Shown: piece by piece, positions 1-5,314 of the stretch
Layout: each line of letters opens with the position of its first letter
Position numbering within the stretch: the stretch's first letter is position 1
Origin: Ktedonobacterales bacterium
GTDB taxonomy: Bacteria > Chloroflexota > Ktedonobacteria > Ktedonobacterales > JADMIN01
Assembly (NCBI GenBank): GCA_015478575.1
Contig: JADMIN010000160.1
Span: forward strand, 1-6,442
Length of the DNA: 6,442 nucleotides
Reading direction: 5' to 3'
Program-made: the position numbers and the translations under genes
The notes under the pieces: generated by a model
The model's input: only the letters and a program-made list of their open reading frames with translations
What the model was told of the DNA's origin: nothing
Database searches by the model: none

Positions 1-39
1 CCTCAAGGCTATGGCGCGCCACCTCCTCAAGGCTATGGC
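1..39 (+). repeat. 24-bp-period direct repeat encoding PQGYG
   Basis: The 15-base string cctcaaggctatggc occurs at 1-15 and again at 25-39, giving PQGYGAPP then PQGYGQPG in the proline-rich protein. A related QPGPP coding string follows at 40-54 and 67-81. The array is probably the end of a longer repeat that starts upstream of the window. Confidence 0.8.
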
Positions 40-1644
40 CAACCAGGCCCACCACAAGGGTACAGCCAGCCAGGCCCACCACCGCGCGGCGGCTTCTCTG
101 CTGGCAGCCTGATCGGCGATGATGCTTTGCCTGATTGGATGCGCGATGGCCACGGAGCGGGCGGCCCGCCCCCACCCGCCGCGCCTGGTCCGTGGAGCGC
201 GGGGGATCCCGGCTGGCCTCCACAACAGCAGCGCCAAGCCCCCCCGCCCGGTGGCCCGCTCTATGACGAAGCGGCGCTGCCATCGTGGATGCGGCCAGGC
301 CAGGCGGCAGGGGATATCAGCGCACAAGCCACGACCTATCAGCAGGCTCCAGCACCACCGCCCGCCTACCCCCCCGTACCAGCGCAGCCTGGCAGCCCAT
401 TCCCTTCTATCGAGCAGGCGGGCGCGCAGCAGCCACCGCGCCCGGCCGGCGGTGGCATGCCCGCGCACTCACTCTTGGATGCGTCCGCGGTGCCCAGTTG
501 GCTCACCGGGCAGGCGCAAGCGCCCGCGGCACCAGGCACGTATGCTGGAGCGCCAGCGGGAGCTGATGGCATGCCCGCCCAGACTCTGATTGACGAGCGC
601 GCGTTGCCGCAATGGCTTCGCGCCGAGCAGGCGAGCGCGGCGCCGCCCCCCGCGAGCGGAGGCAACGTCTCGCAATGGCTGACCACCTCGGCCACCGAAG
701 AACAACTGCCTGGATGGCTGGATCAGGTCTATACGGGGGCGCAAGTGCCTCACTTGCCCACCACGCAAGGCCCCACGCCCTATGGCGGCGGGCCCCAAGA
801 GATACCGCCACCCGCGGCGAGAGGCGCCTTCACAGGTGGGCAGTTCGTGGACGATGCCGCGCTCCCTGGGTGGCTAAGAGCGCAGACTGGCGGACCCGCC
901 GGGGCACCTATGCCACCGTCCGCGCCCTCCGGCTGGCCCGCCCCTGACGCGCGCGGCACCGGCACGGCGGGGCCATACGAAACCTTCTCGGCGGCTGATC
1001 TCGTCGAAGGCAGCGCGCTCCCTGGCTGGCTCGGCCCCAATGGCCAGGAGCCGCCCGCATACCAAGGCCAGCCGCCAAGCGGCGACAGCGGCTCGCGCCA
1101 GCCTCCATGGATGCGCAACGCTCCAGCGCCAGGCGCTTCCAGCGCGGCCTGGCCAGCAGGCGCCAATGGTGCCGCGCCACCGGCCTCCCATGCCGGTGAT
1201 CTCTCCGCGCGCGAGATGCCCCCGTGGCTGCGTGGTGGCCCGTCTGGCGCAGCGCCTGGCTATGATGCGGGGAGCAGAGTCGGTGGCTATGACCAACCGC
1301 CTTCCACCGCCGGCTACGATCCCGGATATGGGCGGATGCCCACGGATCAGTGGAACCAGGCCCCATCAGACCAGGCACAATGGGATCAGCAGGCACAATG
1401 GGATGCCACGGGCGATCCACGGGCCTATCAGGACGGCTACGCTGATGGGTACGCTGGCGATGAGGGCTATGGCAACGGCTACGACGACGGCTCTCGTGGC
1501 TATGGCGACCCGAATGGCTATGGCGACCCGAATGGCTATGGCGACCCGAATGGCTATGGCGCCTATGCGGACGAAGAGGCATTGGGCGAACCAGAAGATG
1601 GAGAGCGGCCAGGCGGCTGGCGTCGTTTCTTCCGCCGCAAGTAG
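1..1644 (+). CDS. Proline-rich disordered protein with repeated LPxWL motifs (5' end outside window)
   Basis: The reading frame is open from base 1 to the TAG at 1642-1644, so 547 residues are visible and the true start lies upstream. An apparent TTG start at 127 is only an internal leucine codon of a motif. The protein is dominated by Pro, Ala, Gly and Gln and looks intrinsically disordered, with no signal peptide or membrane segment in the visible part. Ten Trp motifs have their Trp at visible residues 46, 96, 167, 205, 226, 239, 291, 343, 370 and 409; the best copies read like TLIDERALPQWLR. After residue ~420 it becomes Tyr/Gly/Asp-rich with GYGDPN repeats, then an acidic stretch, and ends in the basic-aromatic GWRRFFRRK. 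The motifs could be docking sites for a globular partner, and the basic tail could bind membrane or nucleic acid; both are inferences. It precedes the GlmL-like gene by 64 bp. The function is unknown, but the CDS itself is secure because periodic motifs are conserved in this frame. Confidence 0.85.
   Translation, partial: PQGYGAPPPQGYGQPGPPQGYSQPGPPPRGGFSAGSLIGDDALPDWMRDGHGAGGPPPPAAPGPWSAGDPGWPPQQQRQAPPPGGPLYDEAALPSWMRPGQAAGDISAQATTYQQAPAPPPAYPPVPAQPGSPFPSIEQAGAQQPPRPAGGGMPAHSLLDASAVPSWLTGQAQAPAAPGTYAGAPAGADGMPAQTLIDERALPQWLRAEQASAAPPPASGGNVSQWLTTSATEEQLPGWLDQVYTGAQVPHLPTTQGPTPYGGGPQEIPPPAARGAFTGGQFVDDAALPGWLRAQTGGPAGAPMPPSAPSGWPAPDARGTGTAGPYETFSAADLVEGSALPGWLGPNGQEPPAYQGQPPSGDSGSRQPPWMRNAPAPGASSAAWPAGANGAAPPASHAGDLSAREMPPWLRGGPSGAAPGYDAGSRVGGYDQPPSTAGYDPGYGRMPTDQWNQAPSDQAQWDQQAQWDATGDPRAYQDGYADGYAGDEGYGNGYDDGSRGYGDPNGYGDPNGYGDPNGYGAYADEEALGEPEDGERPGGWRRFFRRK
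106..1230 (+). repeat. Array of ten degenerate LPxW[L/M] peptide motifs within the proline-rich CDS
   Basis: These are repeats at protein level with diverged DNA. Copies (bases): ALPDWM 124-141, ALPSWM 274-291, AVPSWL 487-504, ALPQWL 601-618, VSQWL 667-681, QLPGWL 703-720, ALPGWL 859-876, ALPGWL 1015-1032, QPPWM 1099-1113 and MPPWL 1216-1230. Six of them are preceded by a hydrophobic-acidic lead such as SLIGDD, SLLDAS, TLIDER, QFVDDA or DLVEGS, giving a motif of about 12 residues. Linkers are Pro/Ala/Gly-rich. Spacing between the nine proline-containing copies is 50, 71, 38, 34, 52, 52, 27 and 39 residues. The motif is kept while linkers and codons vary, which points to selection on the peptide. 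Confidence 0.85.
1372..1404 (+). repeat. 18-bp tandem repeat, about 1.8 copies, encoding QAQWDQ
   Basis: The string caggcacaatgggat is present at 1372-1386 and 1390-1404, an exact 18-bp period. It encodes QAQWDQ then QAQWDA within the C-terminal low-complexity region. Its period equals that of the GYGDPN array about 100 bp downstream, although the unit sequence is unrelated. Confidence 0.85.
1498..1560 (+). repeat. 18-bp tandem repeat, 3.5 copies, encoding GYGDPN
   Basis: The unit ggctatggcgacccgaat is perfectly repeated at 1498-1515, 1516-1533 and 1534-1551, with a half copy at 1552-1560. It lies in frame and encodes GYGDPN three times then GYG. Perfect identity, including at third codon positions, indicates recent expansion by slippage or unequal recombination. 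Copy number could differ between strains without disturbing the frame. Confidence 0.97.
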
Positions 1645-1665
1645 GTCACACTGCCAAGTAGGTCA
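1638..1665 (+). repeat. Short direct repeat spanning the stop codon of the proline-rich CDS
   Basis: The 11-base string caagtaggtca occurs at 1638-1648, where it includes the final Lys and TAG stop, and again at 1655-1665 in the intergenic gap. The period is 17 bp, so the second copy is in another frame. It may be a small slippage duplication. No function is evident. Confidence 0.6.
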
Positions 1666-1693
1666 TGCCGCAAGGAACGCTTACATACACCTG

Positions 1694-1702
1694 AGGAGGT
1701 GA
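1694..1702 (+). promoter_or_regulatory. Strong Shine-Dalgarno site for the GlmL/MutL-like gene
   Basis: The bases aggaggtga match the complement of the 16S rRNA 3' end over nine positions and sit six bases before the GTG at 1709. This selects GTG 1709 as the start over the in-frame ATG at 1790, which has no upstream purine-rich site. The right part of the site overlaps a small inverted repeat (ggtga-t-tcacc, 1698-1708). Confidence 0.85.
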
Positions 1703-1708
1703 TTCACC

Positions 1709-3511
1709 GTGGGAGGGGCTATACCGACATCCCAACGTCTGGCTGGCGGCCCAGCAAGCGCGCTACCAGTCGTATTGCGCTCCCTCCTCATGGTGGATTG
1801 CGGCTCGGCCTATACCAAAGTGGCACTCGCCGGCCTTGTTGAAGACCGCTATCGCTTGCTGGCGTGCGCGCAGGCCGCGACGACGACTGCCCCACCGGTC
1901 GCCGACCTGACGGTGGGCATCCTTGATGCCATCGTCCAGATCGAGCGCACGATCGGGCGCCCACTCTTGCGCGCGGGCACACTCATCACGCCTGAGCAGG
2001 AGGATGGTACGGGTGTGGATGGGCTGGCGCTGGCCATGAGCGCGGGCGGCCCGTTACGGCTGCTTACGATGGGGCCGGGGCGTGAAGCGGTCGCTGGGCT
2101 TCTCTACCGCGCCATCGGCGGCCTCTTTGTCGAGTTTGAGGCGCTGCCCGCCTCTCCCCGCGGGCTGCCGGAAGGCGAGTGGCAACGTCTGAGCGCGCAG
2201 GTGCGCGCTCTGCATCCGCATAGCCTCCTCGTCATCGGCGCGCCGTTCGGCGCGGCGCATGCCCAGGACGAGATCGAGGCCGTGGGTGAGCAGGTCATGC
2301 ACTGGATCGAAGCCCTACGTGGCGCCGCTGGAGAGACCATGCCCTCCACACTGCCAATTCTCTTCGCGGGCAACGCGAATGACGCGGCGCGCCTTAGCGC
2401 TGTCGCTCGGCAGCGCGGCGCCGCCGTGCAGGCGGTCGAAACGCTCTCGCCATCTACGCTTGGGCCGCTGAGTCGCGCGGTTGGCAGCCTCTATGAGGCG
2501 GCGGTGTTGCGCCAGACGCCAGGCTATCTCAAAGCGCGTGCCCAGGCCAGCGCCCCGCCGATGGCGACCAATACCGCTCTTGGGGGGGTGATCCGCTACC
2601 TCGCCCAACACTATCAGATGAACGTGGTCGGTGCCGATGTGGGAGCCAGCTCTACCGCGCTCGCCGCCGCGACCTCCCAAGGAGCGTTTCTCCCCGCCGA
2701 CCACCCCAATGCTGGCGTCGGTTCTGGTGCTGGGTATGTGCTGCGCGCGAACGGAGCACCCAGCATTCTGCGCTGGCTGCCTTGGGACGCCACTGAGAGT
2801 GAGGTTCGTGAGTACGTGCTCACACGCATGCTGCGCCCGCATGTGCTGCCCGCTACCGCGCGCGAGCTTGCCCTGGAGCACGCCCTCGCCCGCGAAGCCA
2901 TCCGACTGGCCATCCACGCGCCCGGATCGCGCCTCGCCGGGCTGCATCCGGTGGATGTCCTGCTGGGCACGGGCGGCGTGCTGGCCCACGCGCCACATCC
3001 CGCGCTGGCCGCGCTGATCCTGCTCGATGCCTTACAGCCACGAGGCATCACCTCGCTGGTGATTGATACCGCCGGGCTGGCAACCATGCTAGGCACGATT
3101 CCGGGCTTCGCGCCACAGGCCGCCGCCGAGCTGACCGAGACTGACGCTGTACCGCTGCTGCTTGGCTCGGTCATCTCCACCGCTGGGGATGTGCCACCGG
3201 GGCAGCCAGCAGTGCGCGTCGTGCTCGAATATGCCGATGGTCGGCAGCAGGTGGAAGATGTGGCCCAAGGGACGCTGCTGCGGCTGCCGCTGGCGCTAGG
3301 CGAGCGCGCGCTGCTCTCGCTCTATCCCGCGGCACCAGTGGATATCGGGCTGGGGCCTGGCCAGCACGCGCGCGCCAGTGAGCCAATCGAGGGCGGTGTG
3401 CTGGGGTTGGTGGTGGACGCTCGCGGGCGCCCACTCGCGCTGCATGACTCCCCTCATGAGCGTGTCGCCCGGCTGCGTGAGTGGCAGCGCGCCCTGGGAG
3501 TGGAGGCCTAG
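1709..3511 (+). CDS. GlmL/MutL-family ASKHA ATPase-like protein, orphan (no mutase beside it)
   Basis: This 600-residue protein has the nucleotide-binding signatures of the ASKHA (actin/Hsp70/sugar kinase) fold in the order seen in the GlmL/MutL family. Phosphate-1 motif VDCGSAYTKVAL covers residues 29-40 (D30, S33, T36, K37). Phosphate-2-like motif GADVGASSTALAAA starts at 308 (D310, G312, T316). The glycine-rich DVLLGTGGVLAHAP is at 416-429. VIDTAGLATMLG, with D453, follows near 451. Family members are named after a gene accompanying adenosylcobalamin-dependent glutamate mutase in clostridia, where a chaperone or reactivating role has been proposed. No GlmS or GlmE lies in this window, so a mutase role is unsupported. 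No signal peptide or membrane segment is seen, so it is probably cytoplasmic. The GTG start follows a strong Shine-Dalgarno site and adds about 25 residues before the first motif. The gene abuts the next one with no spacer, suggesting coupled translation and a shared task. Family assignment is firm; function is open. Confidence 0.85.
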   Translation: MGGAIPTSQRLAGGPASALPVVLRSLLMVDCGSAYTKVALAGLVEDRYRLLACAQAATTTAPPVADLTVGILDAIVQIERTIGRPLLRAGTLITPEQEDGTGVDGLALAMSAGGPLRLLTMGPGREAVAGLLYRAIGGLFVEFEALPASPRGLPEGEWQRLSAQVRALHPHSLLVIGAPFGAAHAQDEIEAVGEQVMHWIEALRGAAGETMPSTLPILFAGNANDAARLSAVARQRGAAVQAVETLSPSTLGPLSRAVGSLYEAAVLRQTPGYLKARAQASAPPMATNTALGGVIRYLAQHYQMNVVGADVGASSTALAAATSQGAFLPADHPNAGVGSGAGYVLRANGAPSILRWLPWDATESEVREYVLTRMLRPHVLPATARELALEHALAREAIRLAIHAPGSRLAGLHPVDVLLGTGGVLAHAPHPALAALILLDALQPRGITSLVIDTAGLATMLGTIPGFAPQAAAELTETDAVPLLLGSVISTAGDVPPGQPAVRVVLEYADGRQQVEDVAQGTLLRLPLALGERALLSLYPAAPVDIGLGPGQHARASEPIEGGVLGLVVDARGRPLALHDSPHERVARLREWQRALGVEA

Positions 3512-4411
3512 ATGAGTATGGTCGCACGTGCCCTCGCTTTTCCTCTTGGTCGGCCGATGGTGCCAATGGCGATCATTCGCCGCCGCCGCGATCTCCCCGC
3601 CGATGCCCAGATACGGGTGCGTCTTGGTGAGCGTGTTCAGGCAGACCAGCCCATCGCTGAGGCTTCGGGGCCAGCGGGCCGGTTCACCGTCATCGCGGGC
3701 CTGGCGGGCACCATCGCCGATACCAGCGCGAGCGCCATCACCATTGAGGGCGCGGCGGCCATCATTCAGGGAATGGTCGGGCTGGGCGGAGCCGTCGCTG
3801 GGCCAATCTTCCTGATTCCGCCAGGCGAATCACCCGCGCTCGTGCCCATCCAGCGTGGGGCGATCATCGTCCATCCTCAGCGGTTGCCCCTCACGCTGTT
3901 GCAGCGCGCCGCCACGGGTGGCGCGGCGGGCATCATCACGGGCAGCGCCTCCGCGCTCGAATTGGAGGGATTCGCGCGAACGGATCTGAGCGCGCTGCTC
4001 GACGGCCTCATACCTGACCTCTCACCTTTCCCGCTGACGGTGATGCTCACCGCTGGCCTGGGCGACTTGCCCATGCAGCCGGCGATGTACACCCTGCTCG
4101 CGCAGCGCGCCGGTACGATGGCGCTGCTCAGCGGCATGACACAGCCACGACACAACCTCCGGCCCGAGGTGCTGCTGGCCCCACCGCCCTCGGCACGGCC
4201 CATCACCCTCCCCGCTGAGAGCGCACTCGTTCTCGGCGCTCGCGTGCGCGTCAGCGCTGGCCAGTATCAGGGTGCCGAGGGGGAGATCGCGTATCTCTTC
4301 ACGCATCCGCAGCCCAGCGAGACCGGCCAACCGCTGCCCACCGCCCGCCTGCGCCTGGAGAATGGCAATTTCTGTGCGCTTCCCCTGGCCCTCCTCGACC
4401 GCGTCGGGTAG
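3512..4411 (+). CDS. Unknown protein with lipoyl/RnfC-like N-terminal region and KOW/SH3-like C-terminus
   Basis: This 299-residue protein begins at the ATG directly after the previous TAG. A GGAGG at 3502-3506, inside the upstream gene, serves it; a second ATG two codons later is a poorer alternative. Residues ~34-80 resemble a lipoyl/biotinyl-type or RnfC-like beta hammerhead: IRVRLGERVQADQPIAEA (34-51), then a turn around AGLAGTIADT (62-71). There is no obvious modifiable lysine in the turn, so cofactor attachment is unlikely. Residues 84-102 (IIQGMVGLGGAVAGPIFLI) are Gly-rich and hydrophobic but do not look like a membrane helix. ATGGAAGIITGSA (134-146) resembles a nucleotide- or ligand-binding turn. 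Residues ~239-299 (ALVLGARVRVSAGQYQGAEG onward) form a KOW/SH3-like barrel pattern. I do not recognise an established family name. Zero spacing to the GlmL-like gene implies a functional partnership, for example adaptor and ATPase. Domain calls are by eye. Confidence 0.8.
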   Translation: MSMVARALAFPLGRPMVPMAIIRRRRDLPADAQIRVRLGERVQADQPIAEASGPAGRFTVIAGLAGTIADTSASAITIEGAAAIIQGMVGLGGAVAGPIFLIPPGESPALVPIQRGAIIVHPQRLPLTLLQRAATGGAAGIITGSASALELEGFARTDLSALLDGLIPDLSPFPLTVMLTAGLGDLPMQPAMYTLLAQRAGTMALLSGMTQPRHNLRPEVLLAPPPSARPITLPAESALVLGARVRVSAGQYQGAEGEIAYLFTHPQPSETGQPLPTARLRLENGNFCALPLALLDRVG

Positions 4412-4416
4412 GGAGG
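4412..4416 (+). promoter_or_regulatory. Shine-Dalgarno site for the GNAT gene
   Basis: GGAGG directly follows the preceding TAG and sits seven bases before the ATG at 4424. It supports that start and suggests reinitiation by ribosomes finishing the upstream gene. Confidence 0.7.
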
Positions 4417-4423
4417 CGAGCGC

Positions 4424-5314
4424 ATGGAGACGCTCGTCTGCGTGCCAGCGAACACGTACTCAATCGCCGCGCTCGCGACGCTCTTCAACCGCGCGTTCGC
4501 GGGCTACGCGGTTCCGATGCGTCAGACCGCCGTCTCGCTGCGTACGCTGATCGCCACGAATGATATTCGGCTCGAATCGTCGCTGGTGATACGCTCCGCC
4601 AATGGCGCGTCCGCGGGTCTCTCCCTGCTGGCGCTCCGCGGCGAGCGCGCGTGGATCGCTGGCATGGGTATCGCGCCGGTATGGCGTGGGCACGGGCACG
4701 GCGCGGCGTTGTTGCGCGCGCAACTGCGCCGCGCGTGGGAGGCGGGTGCCCGCCACGTGCGACTCGAAGTGCTGGCGGAGAACACGCCCGCGCGCCGCCT
4801 CTACGCGCGTACGGGCTTCCACGATATCCGGCGGCTCATCGTCTATAGCGGCCCCGTCACGTTTCCGCCCGCGACGCGGCGCGCGATAGGGGAAGCGCCA
4901 CCATGCGTGCCGCTCAGCGTCGCTGAGGCCCTTCAGCACTACCTCCCCTGCCACCAGACGTCGGCGCCGTGGCAGTGCGAGCCAGCGTCCCTCGCGCGCA
5001 TGGCCGAGACGCTCAGCGCCCTCGCGGTCTCCGACACCCAGGGTGGCGTGCGGGCGTACCTGCTCACCCTGAAGAGTCCCATCGGCGCCAGCGTGCTCGA
5101 CTGTGGCGCATGCGCCGCCCATCTTCAGGAGCGTGAGCACGACACGCTCCAATTACTCTGGCATGTGACACGCGCCGCGCCGCACGCGCTCGTCCGCGCC
5201 ATCAACGTGCCGCCAGGCGATGCGCTCGATCGCGCGCTGGCCACCCTGCGCTGCCCCGTCGTCGCGAGCCAATGGGAGATGGCGCTCGACCTCACCGCAC
5301 CGCCCGCAGGATGA
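4424..5314 (+). CDS. GNAT-family N-acetyltransferase with a degenerate second GNAT-like half
   Basis: This 296-residue protein is expected to transfer an acetyl group from acetyl-CoA to an amine; the substrate cannot be inferred. The N-terminal half is a clear GNAT domain. Motif A is IAGMGIAPVWRGHGHGAALL (78-97), with the R88-G-H-G-H-G93 pyrophosphate-binding loop. Motif B follows as VRLEVLAENTPARRLYARTG (112-131), with N120 and Y127 in the usual positions. Residues ~160-291 lack an acetyl-CoA loop, but their order (PWQCEPASLARMAETLSALA, a strand around AYLLTL, and a closing VVASQWEMALDL) resembles the second, non-catalytic domain of tandem GNAT proteins. This domain could shape the substrate site or dimer. 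The gene lies 12 bp after the lipoyl/KOW-like gene and is probably the last of the operon, though it may be only a passenger. Its 3' end overlaps the convergent - strand gene by 23 bp. The start is supported by GGAGG at 4412. Confidence 0.88.
   Translation: METLVCVPANTYSIAALATLFNRAFAGYAVPMRQTAVSLRTLIATNDIRLESSLVIRSANGASAGLSLLALRGERAWIAGMGIAPVWRGHGHGAALLRAQLRRAWEAGARHVRLEVLAENTPARRLYARTGFHDIRRLIVYSGPVTFPPATRRAIGEAPPCVPLSVAEALQHYLPCHQTSAPWQCEPASLARMAETLSALAVSDTQGGVRAYLLTLKSPIGASVLDCGACAAHLQEREHDTLQLLWHVTRAAPHALVRAINVPPGDALDRALATLRCPVVASQWEMALDLTAPPAG

Noticed and set aside
127..129. Apparent TTG start of the proline-rich gene
   Set aside because: The frame is open to base 1 with the same PQGYG/QPGPP composition, and the TTG is the Leu of an ALPDWM motif, so it is internal.
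908..1582. Long antisense open frame (224 codons) opposite the proline-rich gene
   Set aside because: Its His/Ser/Arg-rich product simply mirrors the + strand repeats and GC-rich codons; no domain or ribosome-binding site is evident.
1040..1702. Overlapping + strand open frame (220 codons)
   Set aside because: It is a shifted reading of the scaffold gene, including MAMATR-type repeats from the 18-bp array; no recognisable domain.
1645..1708. Promoter or terminator in the gap before the GlmL-like gene
   Set aside because: No convincing -35/-10 pair and no stem followed by a T-tract could be found; read-through from upstream is the simpler reading.
2191..2210. Nine-base inverted repeat gagcgcgca-gg-tgcgcgctc, a possible hairpin or terminator
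   Set aside because: It lies mid-gene, has no T-tract, and consists mostly of alternating GC that arises readily at this base composition; it encodes a normal Ala/Arg helix.
2315..2998. Antisense open frame (227 codons) inside the GlmL/MutL-like gene
   Set aside because: The + strand carries clear family motifs here, and long antisense frames are expected in GC-rich coding DNA.
4913..4927. Perfect palindrome ctcagcg-t-cgctgag, a possible operator
   Set aside because: It is internal to the GNAT coding sequence, far from any start, and plausible by chance in GC-rich DNA.
4460..5152. Antisense open frame (230 codons) inside the GNAT gene
   Set aside because: Arg/Glu-rich shadow of the GNAT coding strand with no motif of its own.
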